A stretch of DNA of 64,000 nt from Shewanella subflava (GTDB lineage: Bacteria; Pseudomonadota; Gammaproteobacteria; Enterobacterales; Shewanellaceae). The stretch covers positions 1 through 64,000 of the forward strand of contig NZ_JAPDMX010000025.1 in assembly GCF_025971955.1 (NCBI RefSeq), written 5' to 3'. Positions 33,509 to 43,263 of the stretch are shown here, in pieces. The position numbers were made by a program, and so were the translations under genes. The stretch's first letter is position 1; every line of letters begins with the position of its first letter. A model generated the notes under the pieces. That model was given only the letters and a program-made list of their open reading frames with translations, was not told the origin of the DNA and did not search any database.

Positions 33509-33744
33509 AAAAATCTGTGACGCCCATCCTAAAATTACTCAAAAGTTTGATTTAAGTATTGTTGTTTTAAGGTGAATGTTATTTTTTTTTACTTTGTGGT
33601 TGGGGTTGTGTTGTTGGTGAGTTAATTGAGGGTAATAAATGAGCCACTTTTTATAAGCCTATAGAAATATTGAGCATGAGTTTAGTTAAACTGTTTCCCT
33701 AATATATATGGTAAATAATAAATATATGGTCATTTGGGGTCAGT

Positions 33745-36576
33745 ATGTCATCGCAACTCAATCTTTCAAGACGAAATTTCATTAAGCAGTGCGTTATAGG
33801 GGGCGTTACTATTTACAGTGCACCAATGCTGTTTAATAGCGTCCAAGCTGAAGAAAAAAGTAATATCGAAAAATTTAGATCAAACTGGAATAAAGATAAG
33901 AAACCGCGTTTTAGGTTTGATGCTATCGAAAAAGTGACTGGCCAAAAAATCTATGGGCGCGACTATCGTGCGGTTGATATTCCAACTTGGCCAAATGAAC
34001 AGCATTATGCTCTTATGATCCGTTCGTCAATTGCAAATCGAGTCTATTTAGGGTTCGATATCTCTTTCTTGCCTGCTGAAATCCAGCCTTATAAAGTTAT
34101 AACAGCAGAAGATCTAAAAAATCATAAATTAACAGAGTTAATTGAAGACTTTGGTGGAAACATGTTACTAGAAAAGGGCAATACGCCTGATTATCTAGGT
34201 CATGAAATTGCTGTGTTATTATTTGATACATTTGCAGCATTCAACAAAGCTAAAGGTCGCATTCAATTTAATAGCAATGTTGTGCAATATGGTGAAGAGA
34301 CTGAGCTTGTTGCTAAATCAAAAGATCCATATGCGTCATGGCGGATTGTTCGCGAAGAAGGCCAATTAGGACAAAATGATCGTTATAGCACTCTGCAGGA
34401 TGGTTTATTTTTCCCTAATTATGTAGCACATAAACCGGTATGGCCAAGCGCTGAAAATAGCATTGAAGACAATGGAAAACGCGGCATGTTTTATGCTGAA
34501 AAATTACATAGTGATGTTGAGACGCGCAAAGATTGGTTTGTTTTAGACCGAACTTACCAAACTCAGTCAATTGAACCTATGACATTTGAAGCTGAAGCAT
34601 ATAACGGCTGGTATGACAAAGCGACTCAGTCGATGCATATCGTTATTTCGAGCCAGGCTCCACAAGATTTTTACTATAAAGCCGGTAAGACTATTGCTAA
34701 AAGTCCATTAGCGAGTGATATCAAAAATGTCATTGTTCATACCCCTTACATCGGTGGAGGATTTGGTGCAAAAGATCATACTCAATTTCCTTACTATGGG
34801 ATTTTGGCATCATTATTTGCCAAAGCGCCAGTTTATCTTGCGAATGACAGATTCGAGCAGTTCCAATCAGGCTTAAAACGTCATCCTTTCGTCATGGCTA
34901 ATAAGTTAGCTTTTGATAAAAATACTAAAAAGATAGCGGGTCTTGTATCTGATATGGAGGTTGATGGTGGTGGCCGTATCAATTTCTCTGGTTCAGTGAC
35001 AATGGTTGGCGCTAGTGCTATTCAAGGTATTTACTATATTCCACGTAATGATATTACTGCTGTTTGTTATCCATCACAAACACCCCATGCAGGCTCTATG
35101 CGTGGATACGGTACTTTACAATCAATGTCAGCAATGGAAATGATGTTTAACGAAGCCGCAGCAGAGTTAGATGTTGATCCAATTGAACTACGTAAAATTA
35201 ATGCGTTAAAACCAGGCCTTAAAAATACCCAAGGGGCATTACCGAATGGCGACATGCGCTATTTAGAGATGCTTGAAATGGCAGCGAAACACCCTAAGTG
35301 GGTTAATCGCCATAGTGCCAAAGCCGAATTTGAAGCTAAACATCCGGGAAAATTATATGGTGTTGGTTTTGGTATGGTTTCTAAAGATTATGGTACCGGT
35401 GCCGCAGCACCTTCTTCAAGTGTAGAAATCACTCCTGAAGGAAAAATTATCGTTAAAACCTGCTCGGTTGAAATGGGCACGGGTATTGATACTTCACAAG
35501 GTTCATTAGTATCTCAATATTTAGGCAGTGCAGCTGATGAAATTGAAATGGCCGTTACTGAAGAATTTGATGCCATGGAGTTATTTGCTACTGATAATCC
35601 GTACCTCATTTCGCAGGAGCGTCAAGATCAAATGCTAAAGGACCCTCGTTGGACCCCTGCAGTATCAATGGCTTCAGCAGCCAGCATGTCAAGCTTCTAT
35701 CAAACACAAACAACAGAGAACGCAGCGAGGATCTTACTTGAAAAAACCTTGTTTCCTGCAGCAGTAGAGATTTGGAAAAATACCTATTTTAATGGTCAAT
35801 TTGCAACACCTGATTTTAATGATGTGAGCAAGGCTCGTTGGTCAAACGATGGATTAACGATTAATGGTTATCCTCCAATATCACTTGAGTTACTTGCGAA
35901 AAAAGCACATGCCGACGGCATGATTACTGGGGTAATGACACATGCATTTAATCGATGGGCATGGGCTTCTGCTGAGTTTGAGCTGGAAGGTGAAATAAAA
36001 CGTTATCCACTTGATGCTATTGCTATTAAGCGCGGTATTGGTGCACGTAATGTAAAAACTAACCGTTTTGGTTATCAAGTTATTGAGCGTAAAAGTGTTG
36101 ATTACCCTAAAACTGCATTGAATAACGCCATGGTGACTTACTATGCTCCTTGTGCAACGCTTGCTGAAATTGCTGTCGAAAAAGCCTCAGGTAAAGTTGA
36201 AGTTTTGTCTACCCACACCTGGTTAGAGCCTGGAAAGGTATTAGTAAAAGAGCTGGTAGAAGGTCAGATAGAGGGCGGACTAACCATGGGGGTAGGCCAT
36301 GCTCTGTATGAATATCTTCCCTTGGATGAAAGCGGCGCAGGAAACGGTACGTGGAACCTTAATCGCTATCAAGTGCCTTTGGCTAACCATAATGGTGTCT
36401 GGAATATGAACTATACCATATTGCCGCCACTTTCTGAGTCAGATCCTGCCAAAGGGATTGGTGAAGTGGTCATGATCCCTATTGTTCCGGCATTAGTCGA
36501 AGCTATTTATCAAGCCACTAACACCCGTTTTTATCACACCCCTGTAACACCTAAAGATATTGTAGAGGCTATTTAA
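33745..36576 (+). CDS. Xanthine-oxidase-family Mo hydroxylase, large (molybdopterin) subunit, Tat-exported
   Basis: A 943-aa member of the IorB/aldehyde-oxidase type molybdopterin-binding subunits. It has a Tat signal (SRRNFIKQC) ending near SVQAEE. Family motifs: GGGFGAKDHTQFPYYG, the MRGYG segment, the QGSLVSQ region, and a C-terminal GIGEVVMIP carrying the catalytic Glu. The FAD domain of cytosolic xanthine dehydrogenase is absent. It forms a periplasmic enzyme with the following 2Fe-2S and cytochrome subunits and hydroxylates an aldehyde or N-heterocycle; the substrate cannot be told from sequence. First gene of a four-gene operon, ATG 33745 after TTGGGG. Confidence 0.85.
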   Translation: MSSQLNLSRRNFIKQCVIGGVTIYSAPMLFNSVQAEEKSNIEKFRSNWNKDKKPRFRFDAIEKVTGQKIYGRDYRAVDIPTWPNEQHYALMIRSSIANRVYLGFDISFLPAEIQPYKVITAEDLKNHKLTELIEDFGGNMLLEKGNTPDYLGHEIAVLLFDTFAAFNKAKGRIQFNSNVVQYGEETELVAKSKDPYASWRIVREEGQLGQNDRYSTLQDGLFFPNYVAHKPVWPSAENSIEDNGKRGMFYAEKLHSDVETRKDWFVLDRTYQTQSIEPMTFEAEAYNGWYDKATQSMHIVISSQAPQDFYYKAGKTIAKSPLASDIKNVIVHTPYIGGGFGAKDHTQFPYYGILASLFAKAPVYLANDRFEQFQSGLKRHPFVMANKLAFDKNTKKIAGLVSDMEVDGGGRINFSGSVTMVGASAIQGIYYIPRNDITAVCYPSQTPHAGSMRGYGTLQSMSAMEMMFNEAAAELDVDPIELRKINALKPGLKNTQGALPNGDMRYLEMLEMAAKHPKWVNRHSAKAEFEAKHPGKLYGVGFGMVSKDYGTGAAAPSSSVEITPEGKIIVKTCSVEMGTGIDTSQGSLVSQYLGSAADEIEMAVTEEFDAMELFATDNPYLISQERQDQMLKDPRWTPAVSMASAASMSSFYQTQTTENAARILLEKTLFPAAVEIWKNTYFNGQFATPDFNDVSKARWSNDGLTINGYPPISLELLAKKAHADGMITGVMTHAFNRWAWASAEFELEGEIKRYPLDAIAIKRGIGARNVKTNRFGYQVIERKSVDYPKTALNNAMVTYYAPCATLAEIAVEKASGKVEVLSTHTWLEPGKVLVKELVEGQIEGGLTMGVGHALYEYLPLDESGAGNGTWNLNRYQVPLANHNGVWNMNYTILPPLSESDPAKGIGEVVMIPIVPALVEAIYQATNTRFYHTPVTPKDIVEAI

Positions 36577-36578
36577 TC

Positions 36579-37109
36579 ATGACCATGATCAGTGTAACCA
36601 TTAACAACAAGGTATATGGCCCTTTAGAAGTTGATCCTGAAGTGAAAATGACCGATTTTCTACATGAATATGTCAACTTAACAGGCACTAAATTTGGTTG
36701 TGGGCAAGGTATTTGTCAGGCTTGTACCATCATTGTTGATAACGAAGATGGTACTAGTGACACTGTACGCACCTGTATTACTAACGCCATGGTATTTAAT
36801 GGTAAAAAGTTACGTACAATTGAAGGTCACGCAAAAACATCTAAAACAGGTGAAATCATAGCGCTTCATCCTGTGCAAGAAGCATTTGTGAACAACTTTT
36901 CTTTTCAGTGTGGTTGGTGTACGTCAGGATTCACCAATAAGACCGTGGCATTAGTTGAAAAGCTAAAGCGCCAACCTATTGCCAAAGATCAAGTTCAGAA
37001 GATTATAGAGACTGAACTTAAAGATCATGTTTGCCGTTGCACCGGTTATGTGAAGTACTACAAAGCGGTTAAAGAGCTCATCTTATCCACAGAAGGAGCA
37101 ACCGTATAA
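36579..37109 (+). CDS. 2Fe-2S subunit of the Mo hydroxylase
   Basis: A 176-aa protein with two [2Fe-2S] sites: a plant-ferredoxin-type group CGQGICQAC (C41, C46, C49) with a fourth Cys in VRTC, and a C-terminal group CGWC...CRC (HVCRCTGYVKY), as in IorA/CoxS small subunits. It has no own signal, so it is likely co-exported with the Tat-bearing large subunit, which begins the operon just upstream (2-bp gap). Confidence 0.92.
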   Translation: MTMISVTINNKVYGPLEVDPEVKMTDFLHEYVNLTGTKFGCGQGICQACTIIVDNEDGTSDTVRTCITNAMVFNGKKLRTIEGHAKTSKTGEIIALHPVQEAFVNNFSFQCGWCTSGFTNKTVALVEKLKRQPIAKDQVQKIIETELKDHVCRCTGYVKYYKAVKELILSTEGATV

Positions 37110-38332
37110 TGCAAAAAATTGCTTCTTTAGCCATCATATTTGCTATTAGCCCAACGGTTATGGCGACAACAGACAATGAGTTAATTAACAAAGGTAAATA
37201 TTTATCACAACTTGCTGATTGTTATGCATGCCACACGGCTACAGGTGGAGAGCCTTACGCGGGTGGATTATCTTTTAAAACGCCATTTGGCGTTATTTAT
37301 TCAACTAATATTACTTCAGATAAAACACAAGGTATTGGTGATTATAGCTTTGAGGATTTTGACCGAGCAATGCGTCATGGTGTTGCTCCTAAAGGTAATT
37401 TATATCCAGCAATGCCATATACATCGTTTGACAAAATTACGCAGGAAGACATGCGTGCGTTGTATGTTTACTTTATGAATACAAAACCTTCTTCTCAGGC
37501 TAATCTTGATAACGACGTGATGTTTCCAGCCAATATACGTTTGGGGCTAAAAGGTTGGAATTTACTCAACCACAAACCTCAAGAATTTGCTGCAGATAAC
37601 AGTAAAAGTGATAGTTGGAACCGTGGCAATTATATTCTAAATAGTTTTGGACATTGTGGTGAGTGTCATACACCTCGAGATATGACTATGGCCATGGATC
37701 ATTCTAAGCATTATCAAGGTGCAATGATTGGTAATGTGTGGGCTCCGGATATCACTTCTCAATCATTAATTGAGCAAGGTTGGAGTTCGCAGGATATTAA
37801 AGATTTACTCGGTACAGGCTATTCTCGTAAAGGAACCGTAGTTGGTGAAATGTATACTGCAATTTACCACAGTTTAAGTAAATTTGATGAGCAAGATTTA
37901 CATGCATCAGCGGTATATTTACTTGATAGTGATGAAGATGTTCCTGGTAAGCCATTAACCTTTAATGCACAAGCAAATACTGGAGAAGGTTACCAGTTAT
38001 ATATGGGGTACTGTGCTAGTTGTCATGGTATTGAAGGTGAAGGTAAGCCAAACTTTGCTCCAGGTTTAGCGGGTAACGAATCTCTGGCGCACGAAAATAG
38101 TATTAATTTGCTTGTGGCAACGTTATACGGCATCAAACCACAATTTTATTCAACATTGGTATCATTTGACGCAATGCCAGGATATGACAATAAGTTGAAT
38201 GACGAAGAGCTTACAAATCTAGTCAACTACCTCAAAGCAGCTTTTACCAATTCTACAATTCGTTTTACAGTAAAAGAAATGGGCGTGCTACGTAAGGAAG
38301 TAGAGGGAAATCAAGAAAATGCAGCTCACTGA
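37109..38332 (+). CDS. Triheme c-type cytochrome subunit of the Mo hydroxylase
   Basis: A 407-aa protein with a signal peptide (to about VMA, residue 19) and three class I heme sites: CYACH, CGECH and CASCH, as in alcohol/aldehyde dehydrogenase cytochrome subunits. It should move electrons from the hydroxylase to the respiratory chain. Its start overlaps the stop of the 2Fe-2S gene by one base and its end overlaps the XdhC-like gene by 14 bp. Confidence 0.9.
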   Translation: MQKIASLAIIFAISPTVMATTDNELINKGKYLSQLADCYACHTATGGEPYAGGLSFKTPFGVIYSTNITSDKTQGIGDYSFEDFDRAMRHGVAPKGNLYPAMPYTSFDKITQEDMRALYVYFMNTKPSSQANLDNDVMFPANIRLGLKGWNLLNHKPQEFAADNSKSDSWNRGNYILNSFGHCGECHTPRDMTMAMDHSKHYQGAMIGNVWAPDITSQSLIEQGWSSQDIKDLLGTGYSRKGTVVGEMYTAIYHSLSKFDEQDLHASAVYLLDSDEDVPGKPLTFNAQANTGEGYQLYMGYCASCHGIEGEGKPNFAPGLAGNESLAHENSINLLVATLYGIKPQFYSTLVSFDAMPGYDNKLNDEELTNLVNYLKAAFTNSTIRFTVKEMGVLRKEVEGNQENAAH

Positions 38333-39296
38333 CCTTAATGTTTTAAGTGGTATCCAACAATGGATGCACGATAAAGAACCGTTTTGGTTATGCACTATAA
38401 TCGGCACGTATGGTTCTGCTCCAAGGCCTTGCGGGTCATTATTTGCTTGGAATGGAAAACAACGTTTGGGATCTATTTCTGGCGGCTGCTTGGAAGATGC
38501 GTTTATTACGCATTTAGATAACTCAAACGTTGAACAGCATTTTCCATATGAGTTTTGCTACAGTAAAGAGTTAGTCCAAGATGGGACACAGGTGGAACTG
38601 CCTTGTGGTGGTGTTATTCGATTATTAGTCGAAAAAATTACGCCAGGGCTTTATCAACATTTACAGCATGTATATCAGCAAGCGGTTAGTCATAATGCTT
38701 TTTCTCGACGTATAAACCTAACCTCAGGTGAAGCTGAGGTGCTTGAAGCAAAAAAAGTAAGTTCTTCAATTATCTTTAATGAGGAGAATATCACAATTGT
38801 TTACGATCAAGTTTGGACCATTTTGATATTGGGTATCAGCCAAGTTAGCGAATGGGTCGCCAAACTAGGGCTAATGTCAGGATGTGATGTTAAAGTTTGC
38901 GATATGAGAAAAGAATTAGCAGATAGCTGGACTTTTAACGCTGTTGCTGGTGGTGTCGATGTTACTTGGTGCTCGCCAGACTTGTTTGTGGATAAATATG
39001 CTGACAGTAATTCTGCAGTACTTGCTTTGGCTCACGATCCTCGTATTGATGACCTAGGACTCATGGCGGCAGTTGAATCAAAAGCGTATTACATCGGTGC
39101 CATGGGTTCTCAAAAAACGACAGAAAAACGTTTTGAGCGATTGCAGCGTATTGGTGAATTAACTGATGCTCAAATTGATAAAATCTATGCGCCTATCGGA
39201 TTGCAAATTGGCAGTAAAACCCCATTTGAAATTGCAGTTTCGATAATTGCTGGTTTAATTGATAAACGCCATAAATTAACCGCTGAACTATCATGA
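38319..39296 (+). CDS. XdhC-family molybdenum cofactor maturation factor
   Basis: A 325-aa protein. The N-terminal XdhC_CoxI domain shows TIIGTYGSAPRPCGS and GSISGGCLEDAF; the C-terminal Rossmann-like domain shows AVLALAHDPRIDDLGL and YYIGAMGSQKTTEKR, then FEIAVSIIAGLI. Such proteins bind and sulfurate the Mo cofactor for insertion into xanthine-oxidase enzymes. Overlapping with the cytochrome gene, it completes the operon. Confidence 0.9.
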   Translation: MQLTDLNVLSGIQQWMHDKEPFWLCTIIGTYGSAPRPCGSLFAWNGKQRLGSISGGCLEDAFITHLDNSNVEQHFPYEFCYSKELVQDGTQVELPCGGVIRLLVEKITPGLYQHLQHVYQQAVSHNAFSRRINLTSGEAEVLEAKKVSSSIIFNEENITIVYDQVWTILILGISQVSEWVAKLGLMSGCDVKVCDMRKELADSWTFNAVAGGVDVTWCSPDLFVDKYADSNSAVLALAHDPRIDDLGLMAAVESKAYYIGAMGSQKTTEKRFERLQRIGELTDAQIDKIYAPIGLQIGSKTPFEIAVSIIAGLIDKRHKLTAELS

Positions 39297-39345
39297 CATT
39301 CTCTTGTCAATCATGGCACTTGGTATTCTAAAACACCTTCTAGGA

Positions 39346-39378
39346 ATTGTGTTTCTCTCACTTTTAGAGAAACACAAT
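39346..39378. terminator. Hairpin after the Mo hydroxylase operon
   Basis: ATTGTGTTTCTCT / AGAGAAACACAAT, a perfect 13-bp stem with a 7-base loop. It lies 50 bp after the XdhC stop. A T-run is lacking, but convergent genes on both sides make a terminator role likely. Confidence 0.55.
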
Positions 39379-39579
39379 GAAAACCTATCTATTAAAGCAT
39401 TTTTAAACAACCTTGCATTCTTTGAAGGCTGTTTTGAATAATCGCAATCAACAGTCTTCCAAATCTGCTTATTTACCAAAACGAAAATAAAAGATAGTGA
39501 ATAACGGCATGGCACTTTATGTTAACTACGGCAAAGTAGTGCGGTATTCGTCAGCCCTAACTGGGGATGTGGGAGCTAA

Positions 39580-40122
39580 TCAAGCTTCTACAATCATTTC
39601 TTTTGGGGAACCATGATGTCCATCTCGTTTCCAATCGATATCTAACAGCTCGGCTCCAGATAAGCTAAATGCTTGGCCAAAACCTTTAACGTATAGACCC
39701 TGGTGTGGATTTAACTTAAATAAATTAAAATCGTTAAGCGCGGCTAAGTTATCAATCATTTCGCCAAATCGGTTTGATAATGCCGCCACGCCTTTGGTGA
39801 AGGTTTCACTATCTCGTGCAACAATTTCAGCGGTTGCATCAAATGTGAGTCGTTTACGGGCAAATACACTTTTAGACTCTGATTCATCTTCAACTAACAT
39901 AACTGATAGTTTTTTAGACGCTTTTAAGTTGGTGCCATGGCGTGCTAATTCACTGACTAAAATATAAAAACCATCATCTGCTAGGGCAAAAGGCGCATAA
40001 CTGGCATTGGGTAAGCCATCTGCATCTAGGGTGGCCAGCTGCAATGTGGAGCGCTGTGCCTTAAACTCTTCAATTTCAGGTAGTAATTTTTCTCTTAAAC
40101 GTTGTTCTTTTTCACTCGACAT
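39580..40122 (-). CDS. hutZ: HugZ/HutZ family heme-degrading protein
   Basis: A 180-aa member of the pyridoxamine-oxidase-like split-barrel heme oxygenases. The N-terminal strand region TLQLATLDADGLPNASYAPF and the C-terminal HGHHG-type segment (KRDGHHGSPK), which holds the axial heme-ligand region, fit HutZ/HugZ. It opens the heme ring to release iron. It follows hutX on the same strand, with its own AAGGA signal. Confidence 0.88.
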   Translation of the reverse strand: MSSEKEQRLREKLLPEIEEFKAQRSTLQLATLDADGLPNASYAPFALADDGFYILVSELARHGTNLKASKKLSVMLVEDESESKSVFARKRLTFDATAEIVARDSETFTKGVAALSNRFGEMIDNLAALNDFNLFKLNPHQGLYVKGFGQAFSLSGAELLDIDWKRDGHHGSPKEMIVEA

Positions 40123-40186
40123 TATGCATTCCTTTTATTCTATTATGGTATTTTTAGCGGTGATTCGCTGTGTGTGAAAGATCACA

Positions 40187-40696
40187 TTAAGCGGCTACTT
40201 TTATGCTGGCTTTTAGTGCTTGAAAACGCTCAACTTGATCGCTTAATAGCACGCGGTTTTTGTCTCGACCTAAATACACTTTAAATATCACTTCACCTTT
40301 TGCGCCAAAGAAGTTGATTGAGTGGCTTTCAGTGCCTCTGAATGGCTTACTAATTAATGCGATAGCACTGATATCATCTAACTTTAAATGGCCATGTAAG
40401 CCTTCACCCTTGGTGATTAAATTGTAATAACCATGGGCATATTTTCCTTTAGGGAAGCTGCCTTTAAATTCAAAAATACTGCCTGATGCCGTGACGATTG
40501 TGGTCATATTGCCCCACTCAGGTAACGATGCTAACAAGTTATCTTTTTCCGCTAACGGCAATAATGCCAATTGCTCAGCTGGTAGCGCTGTCACCACCTC
40601 AAGCTCAGTAATTGATAACTCAGCTGCCACTTGAGCTGGCATTGTCATTGGGTTTTCGAGTAGATATTGTTGAATTTGTGCAACTGAAACAGCCAT
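40187..40696 (-). CDS. hutX: HutX, cytosolic heme carrier
   Basis: A 169-aa protein of the HutX/HuvX type that hands heme to HutZ. The start is ATG 40696 after GGAG; upstream in-frame codons have no signal. Family-like elements are WGNMTTIVTASGSIFEFKGS, HGYYNLI and GHLKLDDISAIALISKPFRG, then SINFFGAKGEVIFKVYLGRD. It lies between the receptor gene and hutZ. Confidence 0.87.
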   Translation of the reverse strand: MAVSVAQIQQYLLENPMTMPAQVAAELSITELEVVTALPAEQLALLPLAEKDNLLASLPEWGNMTTIVTASGSIFEFKGSFPKGKYAHGYYNLITKGEGLHGHLKLDDISAIALISKPFRGTESHSINFFGAKGEVIFKVYLGRDKNRVLLSDQVERFQALKASIKVAA

Positions 40697-40865
40697 GGAA
40701 GATCTCCAGATAATTGAGTTAACTAATGTGCGACACATAAACCTCGAAAAAGCCGCTCAAGTTATGACGTTTGAGAGGCTTGTGGCGATAAGATTTGCGC
40801 TGCCATCAATGACAACAGCGCTTTCCTAGATTTGGGGTTATGTTCACTTCAATAGGGCGTTAAGA

Positions 40866-42902
40866 TTAAAACGCGTAGCGCGCTGATAATTTGAAATTCC
40901 GGCCTTGCTCATACAAGGTTTGCCACGCTTGGCGATATTCCTCATCCCCAATATTTTCAATTGCGAAATCGACACGTAAGTCTTCAAAAGTCCCCGTTGC
41001 AGGTTCCCACGCTACGTATACATCCCACAATTTATATGAGTCATATTGCTCATTGTTACCTGTTGGTAAGTCTTGTTGCTCTGCCACGTAAGTGAAACGC
41101 GTGCCTAACTTCATATCGCCTTCCATAATGGCTTGCGATAAATCTATCCCCATTTTCTTAGCCGGAATATTAGATAAATACTCGTCGGTATTTTTGTCTT
41201 TACCTTCTGTCTGACCATAGTTAAATATCACCCGTGTTTGCTTAAAGCGGTAGCGAGTAATGAATTCAAAACCAGTTAATTTGGCTTTATCGACATTGTC
41301 CCAAGAGGTCGTTTTTTCAAGGCCGGGGATGCCGTATAACGGGTTGGAAACCGTTTGTTCGATGAAGTCATCCACATCGTTTCTGAACACACTTAACGTC
41401 ATGGCAAGTTCGTCATTACCCGCTAATTCAGTAAAACGCATATCCGCTTTAAGCTCTTTGTTTTGCGCTTTTTCAGCTTGTAAATCAGGGTTTATTTCGA
41501 AGGTATTACATAGGCCATTAGGCAAGAAACCTGGGATGGAAGGTATACAGTAGTGGGAACCGGTTGAGTACATCTCTTCCATACTCGGTGCACGGAATGC
41601 TTCATCATAGCGGGCACTTAACGTTAACCACTGCGTGGTGTTCCATAATAGTCCTATTGAAGGGGTGAAGGCATTATCATCATTTGATAAATCTAAGCTG
41701 TTACTTTTATTTTCAAAGGTGTCATAACGCACGCCAGCATCTAATGCGACTGTCTCGGTTAACTTAATGTCCGCTTTGGTAAATGCTCCCCACACTGTGG
41801 TATCGCCATCAATATTATCTGGTCGCTGGCCTACTTGACCATTGTCATCACGCACAGTGTTAATGCTATCTTTATAACCATCCACACCGTAAGTCAGTAC
41901 AGTATTACCAAAAGTTGAACTGTTATTGACACTAAAACCAATGGTTTCAAACTCAGTGCTATCAAACTGATTTTTGGTAACACGATCTTCATCGTAATTG
42001 GTGTTGTTCCAATAAAGGGTGGCATTTAAATCTAATAATGGTGTATTAGCTGGGTTGAGACTGTAATCTAAAGTGACATTCTGATCTTCAGTATTACGTT
42101 GCACTAAAGGCACTGAACTGCCGACATTTGTTGATGGGTTACTTGGCACTAATTCATCGGTATTAGAAAATCGAGCTGATAGTTGTAAACGTTGATCATC
42201 CGAAGGTTCCCAACCTATTTTGGCCAAGCCGCTTGTCGCGTCAGAAGCACTGTTTTCAAGCGTTTTATCGTTTCCAATTTTGATATTATTACTGTCGTGG
42301 TAACTACCACTTAATAACCAGTCAATATTGTTAGCTAAACCATATAGTGTACCGCTGGTTTTAATGTTATCGCCGTTGGTTTCAAAACCTTGTTTGATAT
42401 AACCACCGAACGTATCGTTTTCATCTAAAAAATCTTGGGCAGATTTGGTGTTTTGCGCGACAACACCACCAATTGCGCCGCTGCCCCATAAGCTACTTGC
42501 TGGGCCGCGCACCACTTCGATAGAACTGAGTAATTCAGGGTCAATAAAGTAAGTGCCACGGTGACCTGAATTGGTATTTTGACGCGCACCATCAATAGTT
42601 TGCAAAACGCGCTGACCACTTAACCCCCGAATTTCAACGCCCTGAGATGACGAACGCGGGCCATTAGTCACACTAATATTTGCTTCATTTTTTAACGTAT
42701 CAGCAACGGAAGAGGGTTGTAATTCTTGCATTTTTTCTTCGTTGATCACGGTAACGCTACGGCTGGTGTCGGATAGTTTTTCGCTAATTCGAGTGGCAGT
42801 AACAAGTACTTCATCAAATTCAGTCACTGCTTTGCTTTCTTGTGCGTATGTGGTGGTGCTAAAAACCATTGCCATTGCTACAACGAGTGGCTTTTTGGTC
42901 AT
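40866..42902 (-). CDS. hugA: TonB-dependent heme/hemoglobin receptor
   Basis: A 678-aa outer-membrane receptor. It has a signal peptide to YAQE (~20), a TonB box-like EFDEVLVTATR (29-39), a plug domain (SVADTLKNEANISV... GSGAIGGVVA) and a barrel ending in a C-terminal Phe (SARYAF). It is of the hemoglobin/transferrin/lactoferrin receptor subfamily (HugA/HutA type). ATG 42902 follows GAGGAT. A Fur-like box lies in the 360-bp region divergent to tonB. Confidence 0.9.
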   Translation of the reverse strand: MTKKPLVVAMAMVFSTTTYAQESKAVTEFDEVLVTATRISEKLSDTSRSVTVINEEKMQELQPSSVADTLKNEANISVTNGPRSSSQGVEIRGLSGQRVLQTIDGARQNTNSGHRGTYFIDPELLSSIEVVRGPASSLWGSGAIGGVVAQNTKSAQDFLDENDTFGGYIKQGFETNGDNIKTSGTLYGLANNIDWLLSGSYHDSNNIKIGNDKTLENSASDATSGLAKIGWEPSDDQRLQLSARFSNTDELVPSNPSTNVGSSVPLVQRNTEDQNVTLDYSLNPANTPLLDLNATLYWNNTNYDEDRVTKNQFDSTEFETIGFSVNNSSTFGNTVLTYGVDGYKDSINTVRDDNGQVGQRPDNIDGDTTVWGAFTKADIKLTETVALDAGVRYDTFENKSNSLDLSNDDNAFTPSIGLLWNTTQWLTLSARYDEAFRAPSMEEMYSTGSHYCIPSIPGFLPNGLCNTFEINPDLQAEKAQNKELKADMRFTELAGNDELAMTLSVFRNDVDDFIEQTVSNPLYGIPGLEKTTSWDNVDKAKLTGFEFITRYRFKQTRVIFNYGQTEGKDKNTDEYLSNIPAKKMGIDLSQAIMEGDMKLGTRFTYVAEQQDLPTGNNEQYDSYKLWDVYVAWEPATGTFEDLRVDFAIENIGDEEYRQAWQTLYEQGRNFKLSARYAF

Positions 42903-43072
42903 TATTATATCCTCAAAGTAATAAATCCGAAATTGGGTCTAGTCAGCGTTTTTAATCACTCATGATTGTCAATTTGGTAAATGTTTTTGAATCGCTGATT
43001 CGAAAACATTTAGTGCAAAGTGATATTGCTGATTCACTATTTTGCGAACTTTACCTGAGAATAAAATTTAGA

Positions 43073-43091
43073 TCAAATAAAAATCATTATC
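43073..43091. promoter_or_regulatory. Fur box between heme receptor and tonB
   Basis: The 19 bases ending AAAAATCATTATC match 14 of 19 positions of the classical Fur box. It sits between the divergent receptor and tonB-exbBD-hutBCD operons and probably controls both in response to iron. Confidence 0.65.
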
Positions 43092-43263
43092 ATTTGCGAT
43101 CTTATTACTGTTGGTGTACATTCATCATCATAATAATTGATGTTGGATGTAACCGATTGTTAATAATAGTTTTGTAAAGAGTGTAAAGATACAAGGCTAA
43201 CTAATTGATAATTGGTCGTGTTTGATATTTAACCACTTTGTTGATTGTAGAAGCATATTGCAG

